Program-made: the position numbers and the translations under genes
Notes under the pieces: generated by a model
The model's input: the letters and a program-made list of their open reading frames with translations, nothing else
What the model was told of the DNA's origin: nothing
Database searches by the model: none
In this document: piece after piece, positions 1 to 5,981 of the stretch
How the letters are laid out: every line of letters begins with the position of its first letter
How positions within the stretch are numbered: the stretch's first letter is position 1
Origin: an uncultured Pseudomonadales bacterium
GTDB lineage: Bacteria; Pseudomonadota; Gammaproteobacteria; Pseudomonadales; Porticoccaceae
Reading direction: 5' to 3'
DNA length: 10,387 bases
Assembly: GCA_905478725.1 (NCBI GenBank)
Contig: CAJQJT010000301.1
Span: forward strand, 1 to 10,387

Positions 1-746
1 CCGGTGAAGTGTTTAACTCCACACTAAAGCCCGTGGGTAAAGATATCACCATGCGCGGCATTAACACCGACAAAGAAACCATTCAAGAATTTAGCCTGTC
101 TGCGGCAAATGATCAGGAAATCTCTGATACAGTCGCCGTCATGGGTGGCGAAGATTGGCAGATGTGGATTGATGCATTGGATGAAGCCGGTGTCTTAGCC
201 CCAGGCGCGAAGACCACAGCCTTTACCTATATCGGCGAGAAAATGACCTGGGATCTCTATTGGGATGGCACCATTGGTCAGGCCAAGAAAGATCTTGATA
301 AGCGCGTACTGTCGATTCGTGACAAGCTTGCAGCCAGCGGCGGCGACGCCCGTGTCTCAGTGCTCAAGGCCGTGGTGACTCAGGCCAGTTCAGCGATTCC
401 TATTATGCCTCTGTATCTGGCCATGCTATTTAAAGAGATGAAGCGCGATGGCAGCCACGAAGGCTGTATTGAACAGCTCTATCGTTTATACACCGAGTGC
501 CTTTACAGTGCCGATCCGCGTACGGATGAAGAGGGTCGCTTACGCTGTGATGAACTCGAGTTGCGCCCTGAGGTACAGGCTGTAGTGGCTGATGCCTGGG
601 CCAAGATCAGCACTGAAAACCTTGCTGAGCTGACGGATTTCGCCGGCTACAAAGAAGAATTTTTAACCCTGTTTGGCTTTGGTCTTGATGGTGTTGACTA
701 TCAGGCTGATGTGGCCACCGATGTGTCTATCGGGAATCTGGTGTAA
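1..746 (+). CDS. fabV: Trans-2-enoyl-ACP/CoA reductase FabV, C-terminal part (5' end outside window)
   Basis: FabV reduces the enoyl-ACP double bond with NAD(P)H in the last step of each fatty acid elongation cycle, in the cytosol. The reading frame is open to the left edge (first full codon at base 3), so the GTG at base 9 is not a real start; about 247 residues of a family of roughly 400 are present. Counting that GTG codon as residue 1, the family's catalytic Tyr-x8-Lys pair is intact at Tyr84 and Lys93 (bases 258-260 and 285-287), within a [10 protein letters not shown] motif. The block [12 protein letters not shown] and the later [13 protein letters not shown] and HEGCIEQ blocks are typical of FabV. 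The NADH-binding N-terminal part is not in the window. The stop is followed directly by a 14-bp repeat array with no clear terminator. The identification rests on recalled family motifs and is secure. Confidence 0.95.
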   Translation, partial: GEVFNSTLKPVGKDITMRGINTDKETIQEFSLSAANDQEISDTVAVMGGEDWQMWIDALDEAGVLAPGAKTTAFTYIGEKMTWDLYWDGTIGQAKKDLDKRVLSIRDKLAASGGDARVSVLKAVVTQASSAIPIMPLYLAMLFKEMKRDGSHEGCIEQLYRLYTECLYSADPRTDEEGRLRCDELELRPEVQAVVADAWAKISTENLAELTDFAGYKEEFLTLFGFGLDGVDYQADVATDVSIGNLV

Positions 747-752
747 TTGATT

Positions 753-836
753 AAAGTCATTAATCGCGAACTATTTATTACGAACTATTTGTTGCGAACT
801 ATTTATCGCGAACTATTTATCTCGGGCAATAAACCT
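753..836. repeat. 14-bp tandem repeat array A
   Basis: Four consecutive units begin CGAACTATTT at 767, 781, 795 and 809, exactly 14 bp apart; only the last four bases of each unit vary (ATTA, GTTG, ATCG, ATCT). A weaker unit in the same register precedes them (753-766, 8 of 14 matches to the third unit) and another follows (823-836, 8 of 14 to the fourth). The array fills most of the 119-bp gap between fabV and the acyltransferase gene. No function is known to me; slippage amplification is enough to explain it. Confidence 0.85.
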
Positions 837-865
837 ACCCAATCCCACTGGATGTCAGTAAAACT

Positions 866-1825
866 ATGAGTTCAAAAGCGATCCAATTTAGACCTGTGCT
901 ATTGCATCCTCGTTACTGGCTGATTTGGTTTGCCTTTGGCTTGTGGCGGTTGATTACTCTGCTGCCATTTCCTATTTTGCTGTTTATTGGCAAGGGCATT
1001 GGCTTGATTTTTCACGCCATTCCCGGTCGTCGAAAAATTATTGCTCGGCGCAATATTGAGCTCTGTTTCCCCGAGCTCAGTGCCGAGGAACAGGCGGCCT
1101 TGCTGAGAGCCAACTTTATCAGCACCGGGATTGCGGTGATGGAAGTAGGGATCTCTTGGTGGTGGTCGAAAAAACGCTTTAGCAAACTGATGCAGTTCGA
1201 GGGTTTAGAGCATCTTGAGGCGGTTAAAGATCGCGGCGTCATGGTGCTGGGGATTCATTACACCAGCCTGGAAGTGGGGGCCGCGGCTCTGTCATCGAAA
1301 TGGAAAATGGATGGCATGTATCGCGCTCATGGCAATGCCGTATACGATTTTTTGCAGGCCAGAGGTCGACTGAATCAATCCATTGGCGATAATGCTGTAT
1401 TTGAGCGTCGCGATGTCCGTGGCACCATGAAGGCACTTAAGAAAGGCCACTCTCTTTGGTATGGGCCAGATCAGGACTATGGTTTAGTTCAGGGGCTGTT
1501 CGCGCCGTTTTTTGGTATTCAGGCAGCGACTGTCTATGCTACGGCGCGCTTTGCCGAAAAGACTGGTGCAGCGGTTGTGCCTTTCAGCCATATTCGCTTA
1601 CCTGGCTCTCAGGGCTATAAAATAACCGTGTATCCGGCTCTTGAAGACTTCCCCACAGGGGATGATCTTGCGGACGCCACCAGGATTAATCAGATTATTG
1701 AAAAGTTTATTCGACTGCAGCCGGACCAATATTTGTGGGTGCATCGGCGCTTTAAAAACCGGCCCGAGGGCGAGGAAGATTTATACAATTTGCCCGTCAG
1801 AAAAAAACGTCGTCGCGCTGTTTAA
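866..1825 (+). CDS. lpxL: Lipid A biosynthesis lauroyl/palmitoleoyl acyltransferase, LpxL (HtrB) family
   Basis: Enzymes of this family move an acyl chain from acyl-ACP to the Kdo-lipid A precursor at the inner face of the inner membrane. The 319-residue protein matches the LpxL family in length and order. A hydrophobic N-terminal segment at about residues 17-50 is the membrane anchor. The catalytic HX4E motif is His131 and Glu136 in HYTSLE. Then follow an MYR-N-D-LQ-RGR block (151-168), the WYGPDQDYG block (198-206) and the family's C-terminal YLWVHRRFKNRPEG (289-302). HX4E rather than HX4D, and the context, favour LpxL/LpxP over LpxM, but the acyl chain used cannot be read from the sequence. 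The C-terminus is strongly basic (RKKRRR). The ATG at 866 has no good Shine-Dalgarno sequence. A five-codon frame (852-869) overlaps it as ATGA, which could couple translation. Confidence 0.92.
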   Translation: MSSKAIQFRPVLLHPRYWLIWFAFGLWRLITLLPFPILLFIGKGIGLIFHAIPGRRKIIARRNIELCFPELSAEEQAALLRANFISTGIAVMEVGISWWWSKKRFSKLMQFEGLEHLEAVKDRGVMVLGIHYTSLEVGAAALSSKWKMDGMYRAHGNAVYDFLQARGRLNQSIGDNAVFERRDVRGTMKALKKGHSLWYGPDQDYGLVQGLFAPFFGIQAATVYATARFAEKTGAAVVPFSHIRLPGSQGYKITVYPALEDFPTGDDLADATRINQIIEKFIRLQPDQYLWVHRRFKNRPEGEEDLYNLPVRKKRRRAV

Positions 1826-1920
1826 AGCCACTTTGTCCTGGCTATTTACAGGCAAAGGTTTCGCTTGTGTCGCCCAGTAGCCATCAGTACCATGATGTGG
1901 TTTTTAACCATTGATGTAAT

Positions 1921-1926
1921 AGGAAG
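1921..1926 (+). promoter_or_regulatory. Ribosome binding site of dapA
   Basis: AGGAAG sits 6 bases before the ATG at 1933 and fixes the dapA start. The rest of the 107-bp gap after the acyltransferase gene has no strong sigma-70 promoter. TTGTGT (1865-1870) and TACCAT (1888-1893) at 17-bp spacing are the best, weak, pair. The gap also contains a single GGCTATTTAC (1840-1849), a 10-mer that recurs in the repeat array at 9924-10021. Confidence 0.7.
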
Positions 1927-1932
1927 TAGTAG

Positions 1933-2811
1933 ATGATTCGCGGAAGTATTGTTGCTCTGATCACGCCCATGCACCAAGAGACCCAAGAGGTTGATTGGTC
2001 GGCGTTGAAGCGCCTGGTTGACTGGCACATAGAGCAGGGCACTAACAGCATAGTTGCTGTGGGCACCACTGGTGAATCAGCCACTTTAAGTGTCGCTGAA
2101 CACGCCCAGGTCATCCGCGTTATAGTCGAGCAGGCCGCTGGCCGGGTGCCGATTATTGCCGGCACTGGCGCCAACTCCACCAGTGAAGCCATAGTTTTGA
2201 CTCAAGCTGCAGCAGATTCCGGCGCTGACGCCTGCCTGCTGGTGACACCCTATTACAATAAGCCCACTCAAGAAGGGCTCTACTTACACCATAAAGCTAT
2301 TGCTGAAGCCGTGGCCATAGATCAAATTCTTTACAATGTACCTGGTCGTACGGCCTGCGATATGCTGCCCGAGACGGTTAAACGTCTCAGTGCCATTGAG
2401 AATATTGTTGGTATCAAAGAAGCCACTGGTGATTTGCAGCGTGCTGCAGAGTTGATTGCTCAGCGTCCAGAGGGGTTTGCTATCTACTCTGGTGACGACG
2501 CCACAGCTCGAGATCTTATGTTACTAGGCGGTGATGGTGATATCTCAGTAACGGCTAACGTTGCTCCAAAGTTAATGTCTCAAATGTGCGCAGCAGCACT
2601 AGCTGGAGATGCCGCCACGGCAGCTGATCTGGATGGCAAGCTTGAAGCACTGCACCGAGATCTATTCGTCGAAGCCAACCCAATCCCGGTTAAGTGGGCA
2701 GTGGCTGCGTTGGGTCTGCAGGAAAATGTCTTGCGACTTCCTATGACGCCATTGAGCGCGGAGCACCATGAACTAGTTCGGGCTGCGATGCGCAGTGCCG
2801 AAGCTCTATAA
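1933..2811 (+). CDS. dapA: 4-hydroxy-tetrahydrodipicolinate synthase DapA
   Basis: DapA condenses pyruvate with aspartate semialdehyde, the first committed step toward diaminopimelate and lysine, in the cytosol. The 292 residues form one TIM-barrel aldolase domain of normal length. All key residues are visible, one position later than in the E. coli enzyme: Thr45 in VGTTGES, the TPYYN block with Tyr107-Tyr108, Tyr134 and Arg139 in LYNVPGRT, and the Schiff-base Lys162 in GIKEATGD. The C-terminal NPIPVKWA and LRLPMTPL blocks are also conserved. The start is supported by AGGAAG 6 bases upstream. It is followed 46 bp later by bamC, the same order as the E. coli dapA-bamC (nlpB) pair, so the two are probably co-transcribed. 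dapE of the same pathway lies 5 kb away in a different transcription unit. Confidence 0.97.
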   Translation: MIRGSIVALITPMHQETQEVDWSALKRLVDWHIEQGTNSIVAVGTTGESATLSVAEHAQVIRVIVEQAAGRVPIIAGTGANSTSEAIVLTQAAADSGADACLLVTPYYNKPTQEGLYLHHKAIAEAVAIDQILYNVPGRTACDMLPETVKRLSAIENIVGIKEATGDLQRAAELIAQRPEGFAIYSGDDATARDLMLLGGDGDISVTANVAPKLMSQMCAAALAGDAATAADLDGKLEALHRDLFVEANPIPVKWAVAALGLQENVLRLPMTPLSAEHHELVRAAMRSAEAL

Positions 2812-2857
2812 TATTTTTCACACTGATTTTTACCAAATTGACGGGTTGCCAATAACG

Positions 2858-3880
2858 ATGAAACGATTGATTAGCGTATTAAATGTAGTTGTTATTCTAA
2901 GTTTGACGGGCTGTGGTTGGTTGGGCCTGCGTGATCGCAGCGATGACTACCTGCTAGCTGAGGAGACTGCTGTGACTGTGGTACCTCAAGGAATGGACAA
3001 AAGAGTACTCGGGCAGATCTATCCAATTCCACAAATCCCCGTGACCAGTGTTGAATTGGTGGAGTTTGACGTACCCCGTCCTCAGCCAGCCTCGGTCAAT
3101 ACCTTTGAACAGTCAGTTAAAATCCAGAGCCTCGAAGGACGTCGTTGGATTCTGATCAACGTGCCGCCCAGTGAAGTATGGCCTCGGGTGCGCAACGTAC
3201 TTAATCGCAATGGCGTTCCGGCCGCGTTGGCGGATGGCTCTGAGGGTATTATCGAAACTGTTTGGGTCAAGTTTAATTCCGATGAGGAAAATTCGCACCG
3301 TTTCCGCTTTCAGATCTCTCCTGGTGTGCAGCTAGATAGTGCCGAGATATCCGCCGTGCACAATCAGGCAGTCCGCTCCGAGGAAGATCAGGCTCAGTGG
3401 CCAGAAGCCTCGGACGACGATCAACGTGAAAAGGACATGCTGTCTTTGCTAGCCAATGATCTGGCCAGCAGCGCCGACTATGCATCAGTATCCTTGCTTG
3501 CTCAGGACATTGGTGGCGACGCCAAGGTTGAGGTGGTTACGCCAGAGATTTCAGACCCGTTTATACTGGCTAAGCTTAGTTTCGATAGAACTTGGGCATC
3601 GACTCTCTATTCAGCTGATCGCGGCGGCTTTGTCAGCGTTGACCAAAATCGTTCTGAAGGTGTCATCTATGTAAATTACACCCCTGAGACAACTGATGAG
3701 CCGGGCTTCTTTGGTCGCTTATTCAGCGGCAGTGATGAAATTCTTGAGGTTAACTACCGTATTTTGGTACAGGCCGTCGGCGCCAATGTTGAGATTCGTA
3801 TTGTTGGCTCTGAAGGGCAGGGCTTGAACAAAGCCGAAACGCTACGTCTGTTGAAAGTTCTCCGAAGCAATATGTCTTAA
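2858..3880 (+). CDS. bamC: Outer membrane protein assembly lipoprotein BamC (NlpB/DapX family)
   Basis: BamC is a lipoprotein subunit of the BAM complex that inserts beta-barrel proteins into the outer membrane. I choose the ATG at 2858, giving 340 residues, close to the roughly 344 of E. coli. It starts directly with a lipoprotein signal: MKR, a hydrophobic stretch, and the lipobox LTGC with Cys19. The frame is open back to a GTG at 2795, but that would overlap dapA and put 21 extra residues before the signal. The N-terminal segment after Cys19 is rich in polar residues and prolines, like the unstructured part of BamC that contacts BamD. Two mixed alpha/beta (helix-grip type) domains are expected, and the C-terminal part (VNYRILVQAVGANVEIRIV) fits the second. 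Position after dapA strongly supports the assignment, since sequence conservation of this family is low. Confidence 0.88.
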   Translation: MKRLISVLNVVVILSLTGCGWLGLRDRSDDYLLAEETAVTVVPQGMDKRVLGQIYPIPQIPVTSVELVEFDVPRPQPASVNTFEQSVKIQSLEGRRWILINVPPSEVWPRVRNVLNRNGVPAALADGSEGIIETVWVKFNSDEENSHRFRFQISPGVQLDSAEISAVHNQAVRSEEDQAQWPEASDDDQREKDMLSLLANDLASSADYASVSLLAQDIGGDAKVEVVTPEISDPFILAKLSFDRTWASTLYSADRGGFVSVDQNRSEGVIYVNYTPETTDEPGFFGRLFSGSDEILEVNYRILVQAVGANVEIRIVGSEGQGLNKAETLRLLKVLRSNMS

Positions 3881-3893
3881 TAGGCTTTTCTTT

Positions 3894-3926
3894 AAGCTCT
3901 TGGCAGCAGATCGCTGACAAGAGCTT
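3894..3926 (+). terminator. Hairpin after bamC, possible intrinsic terminator or attenuator
   Basis: AAGCTCTTG (3894-3902) pairs perfectly with CAAGAGCTT (3918-3926). After one G-A mismatch the stem continues with CAGC (3904-3907) and GCTG (3913-3916), leaving a 5-base loop. The stem is strong, but the 3' tail (GTTATTA) is only moderately U-rich, so a classical terminator is not certain. The descending arm also takes part in a second, mutually exclusive hairpin (3921-3940). Confidence 0.5.
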
Positions 3927-3940
3927 GTTATTACAAGCTC
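3921..3940 (+). promoter_or_regulatory. Second hairpin overlapping the first
   Basis: GAGCTTGT (3921-3928) pairs perfectly with ACAAGCTC (3933-3940) around a TATT loop. Six of its bases (3921-3926) belong to the arm of the 3894-3926 hairpin, so the transcript can form only one of the two at a time. The gap between bamC and the hydrolase gene is 137 bp, so this could set read-through into that gene, although chance or decayed repeats remain possible. Confidence 0.4.
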
Positions 3941-4017
3941 GCGGTTAAGCTGTTTTGTTATTTAGAGTTATTAAGCCTTTGTGTTTAAAAGCTTGCTCGT
4001 AAAAGGTTATTAACTCT

Positions 4018-4779
4018 ATGCGTTTCGCATCTCTCGGCAGTGGTAGCAAAGGTAATTCAACTCTGGTCGAATGGCGCGACACCTGTCTGATGATCGATTG
4101 CGGATTCTCCATTCGCGACACCACTCAGAGGCTGGCCAAACTCGGCAAGACTCCGGAAAATATAGACGCCATTTTGGTCACCCATGAACACAGTGATCAC
4201 TGGAAAGGGGTTGTGCCCCTGGCATCAAAGTTTGCTATCGACGTCTATGTCACTGCGGGCTGTGTGCGAAGTAAAAAAGCCAACGGCAAAGACTACCCCT
4301 TTAAAATCATCGACAGTCATCAGGCGTTTCAGATCGGTGATCTTCATGTCACTCCTGTACCTGTACCCCATGATGCTCGAGAGCCTGTCCAGTTCCTATT
4401 TAACAGCGAACAGCACCAACTTGGAATACTCACCGACGTCGGCTCCCTAACGCCTCATATAGAGTCTGTGTATGCCGGGTGCGACGGTTTGTTGATTGAA
4501 GCCAACCACGATCTCGATATGCTCTACGCCGGCAGTTACCCCGAGTTTTTAAAAGACCGCGTCGCAGGTCCTTGGGGCCATCTCAATAACCAGCAGACGG
4601 CTCAGCTACTGTCAGTTCTCGATCAGCAGCGTATGCAACAGTTAGTGATTGGGCATATCAGTGAGAAGAACAACAGCTTGGAAAAAGTGAAGGCGGCAGT
4701 AGAGGCGGTGATTCATGGCGGCGGTAATTTGCACTATGCCTGCCAGCAGCAGGGCTTTGACTGGCTGGAGCTAAACTAG
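4018..4779 (+). CDS. MBL-fold metallo-hydrolase, YycJ/WalJ-like
   Basis: A 253-residue single-domain metallo-beta-lactamase-fold hydrolase that probably binds two metal ions, in the cytosol (no signal peptide). It begins with the family's RFASLGSGSKGNSTLV. The metal motif HxHxDH is His56, His58, Asp60 and His61. Other likely ligands are His118 (PVPHDA), Asp140 (ILTDVG) and His213 (GHISEKNN). The EANHD block (161-165) is characteristic of the YycJ/WalJ-like subgroup, for which nuclease activity has been proposed; the real substrate is unknown. In pseudomonads a gene of this type lies between bamC and purC; here it follows bamC by 137 bp but no purC follows. AAAAGG at 4001-4006 is 11 bases before the ATG, a rather long spacing. 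The stop codon TAG is also the first triplet of a 14-bp repeat array. Confidence 0.9.
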   Translation: MRFASLGSGSKGNSTLVEWRDTCLMIDCGFSIRDTTQRLAKLGKTPENIDAILVTHEHSDHWKGVVPLASKFAIDVYVTAGCVRSKKANGKDYPFKIIDSHQAFQIGDLHVTPVPVPHDAREPVQFLFNSEQHQLGILTDVGSLTPHIESVYAGCDGLLIEANHDLDMLYAGSYPEFLKDRVAGPWGHLNNQQTAQLLSVLDQQRMQQLVIGHISEKNNSLEKVKAAVEAVIHGGGNLHYACQQQGFDWLELN

Positions 4780-4874
4780 CTGTCTTCGAGTGACTTTATC
4801 TAAGTAGTCTTTTTTAAATAGCTCTCTTTAAACAGCGCTCTTAAAACAGCTCTCTTAAAACAGCTCTCCTTCAG
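4777..4874. repeat. 14-bp tandem repeat array B, starting at the hydrolase stop codon
   Basis: Seven units in one 14-bp register cover 98 bp. The best conserved are TAGCTCTCTTTAAA (4819-4832), CAGCGCTCTTAAAA (4833-4846) and CAGCTCTCTTAAAA (4847-4860), which differ by only two to four bases. The outer units (4777, 4791, 4805, 4861) are more degenerate but keep the register. The first unit (4777-4790) matches 10 of 14 bases of the 4819 unit, and its TAG is the stop codon of the upstream gene. Confidence 0.8.
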
Positions 4875-5324
4875 GGGCCTTCTCCAACCGGCTGCACTCA
4901 GTTGATCAAGGGCAAGATTAAGGCTGTTAGAATATTTTGAGGATTAGCGCTTTCCGTTGGTATTTTGGTAGTGCCTGAAAGGTTGTTCAGCTAAATCCTT
5001 TGTGAAATAGTTCTCCTCTCTAAAACATTTTTTTAGTCACTGCAATATCTATTTTGCTGTTTATGAAAACTATTTTGGGTTTTTTTCCACAGATAGCTGT
5101 TGTTTCTACGATTAAGTTTACAAAAGCCGCGTAAGCTATTGATTTTTGACCGGCAAAATCATAAGTCATTGATTTGTATGGTTATTGTTATCTGATCAAA
5201 AAATGATCAATCTAACAGTTAGGCCCACTTTTGGGGCCTTTAGTAGGCTCATATAGCATTTCATCCACAAAGTTATCCACAGGATTTGTGGGTATCTTTT
5301 TTTCACCCTCGTAGCGTACAAAGT
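4875..5324. other. Gene-free AT-rich convergent intergenic stretch
   Basis: Together with repeat array B this completes a 545-bp gap between two genes that point toward each other. I see no open frame with family features, no tRNA-like sequence and no purC remnant. It contains AT-rich DNA at about 5030-5215, a TGATCA pair (5193-5209), a short hairpin with arms AGGCCC and GGGCCT (5221-5239), and DnaA-box-like sites (5083-5295). Confidence 0.6.
5083..5295. other. Cluster of DnaA-box-like sites, candidate oriC or DnaA-titration locus
   Basis: A perfect DnaA box, TTATCCACA, lies at 5273-5281. TCATCCACA (8 of 9) lies 12 bp before it at 5261-5269. An inverted 7-of-9 match, TGTGGGTAT, lies at 5287-5295. 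A further 8-of-9 site, TTTTCCACA, is at 5083-5091. The outer two of the right-hand group form an inverted repeat, CCACAAA (5265-5271) and TTTGTGG (5285-5291), around the perfect box. AT-rich DNA and two GATC sites lie just to the left. The arrangement resembles the box-rich edge of gammaproteobacterial origins, but dnaA, rpmH or mnmG are not in the window, so origin function is inference. Confidence 0.45.
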
Positions 5325-5813
5325 CTACCTTAGCAACACTTTATTGCAGACTGGCGCAGCTATGATGGCATCCTTTAGCAATTCATCAAGTGCAGCTACA
5401 TCTATACAGCTGAGCGATGGATTTTCAGTGAGGTTGACCTGACGCAACTCACCGAGAAATAGCAGTGCTTTGATATCCGTGAGTTGGTTGCTGTTTAGGT
5501 TAATTGTTTTGAGCTGTGAAAAAAGTTCAATACCAGAGAGATCTGTGACCCCGGCGAAACTGCAGTTAAGTGTCTCCAGTTGCTCAGGCTGAGTTACCTT
5601 TGCTTCGGCTAAGGTAAGTTTGACGCAGTTAGACAGAGCGGTATCCGCAATCTGGTAACCGCTGTAAATCACTTTTGGCGTATAGATCGGCTGCTGGTTA
5701 AGAGTGACTGCATAGCGCTCACAGCCTGCAACTAGTAATAGGCTCAAAATAAGACTCGCAGCTCTGCTTGTGGTCAGGAGACGGCGGGCAAAAAGGTGGT
5801 CGCTAAAAGACAT
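5325..5813 (-). CDS. Leucine-rich-repeat lipoprotein of unknown function
   Basis: I do not recognise a named family. From the ATG at 5813 the protein has 162 residues. It has a signal peptide with Arg10-Arg11, a hydrophobic core and the lipobox LVAGC, so Cys31 is the predicted lipidated residue, and an outer-membrane or periplasmic location follows. Residues about 79-144 are three consecutive 22-residue leucine-rich repeats of the SDS22/internalin-like spacing (L--L-C, L--INLNSNQLTDI, L--VNLTENP). Cysteines at 63, 84, 136 and 156 may form disulfides or cap the repeat. A longer frame back to 5930 exists but would bury the signal peptide; the start at 5813 has a good GGAG at 6-base spacing. Such short repeat stacks usually bind protein or ligand; the partner is unknown. 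It is divergent from rsmJ and has no partner gene. Confidence 0.75.
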   Translation of the reverse strand: MSFSDHLFARRLLTTSRAASLILSLLLVAGCERYAVTLNQQPIYTPKVIYSGYQIADTALSNCVKLTLAEAKVTQPEQLETLNCSFAGVTDLSGIELFSQLKTINLNSNQLTDIKALLFLGELRQVNLTENPSLSCIDVAALDELLKDAIIAAPVCNKVLLR

Positions 5814-5819
5814 AAAACA

Positions 5820-5823
5820 CTCC
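5820..5823 (-). promoter_or_regulatory. Ribosome binding site that fixes the lipoprotein start
   Basis: On the minus strand GGAG stands 6 bases before the ATG at 5813. No comparable site precedes the longer-frame start at 5930. Confidence 0.65.
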
Positions 5824-5871
5824 GGTGAGGCTACTAGGGATTGGCGGCATAGGTTAGTTATTGATTGCTGC

Positions 5872-5877
5872 ATTATA
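5872..5877 (-). promoter_or_regulatory. Candidate -10 box for the lipoprotein gene
   Basis: A perfect TATAAT on the minus strand about 60 bases upstream of the ATG at 5813. The best -35 at 18-bp spacing is GTTACA, four of six consensus bases, so the promoter is plausible but not strong. Confidence 0.4.
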
Positions 5878-5903
5878 GGTGTCCGATTGTCTCCCTGTAA
5901 CGC

Positions 5904-5909
5904 TATAAT
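5904..5909 (+). promoter_or_regulatory. Candidate -10 box for rsmJ
   Basis: A perfect TATAAT on the plus strand, 72 bases before the rsmJ ATG. No good -35 stands 16-18 bp upstream, so a weak or activated promoter is likely. With the minus-strand TATAAT at 5872-5877 it forms a back-to-back, overlapping pair whose polymerases might compete. Confidence 0.4.
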
Positions 5910-5981
5910 CGCTGCGATCAATGAATCCACAGGTTAGGTCACCAACTCTGATCTTCGCCGCATAATTTTAGGAACTATTCG

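Noticed and set aside
753..836. CRISPR array
   Set aside because: Units are 14 bp with no unique spacers and no cas genes nearby; these are simple tandem repeats.
1826..1932. Lysine riboswitch upstream of dapA
   Set aside because: The gap is only 107 bp, too short for the roughly 170-base aptamer, and no matching helices were seen.
1884..2192. Open frame on the minus strand within the start of dapA
   Set aside because: It is antisense to a clearly conserved enzyme, has no family features and no ribosome binding site; a frame shadow.
2795..2857. Longer start (GTG) for bamC
   Set aside because: It would overlap dapA and place 21 residues before an intact lipoprotein signal peptide; the ATG at 2858 is far better.
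5221..5239. AGGCCC/GGGCCT hairpin as terminator of the lipoprotein gene
   Set aside because: Stem of only 6 bp, no T-tract on either strand, and almost 90 bp past the stop; kept only as part of the gap description.
5814..5930. Longer start for the leucine-rich-repeat lipoprotein
   Set aside because: It would bury the signal peptide, lacks a ribosome binding site, and covers the candidate promoter region.
5926..5932. ATCCACA (part of GAATCCACA) upstream of rsmJ as another DnaA box
   Set aside because: Only 7 of 9 matches and isolated from the main cluster by more than 600 bp.
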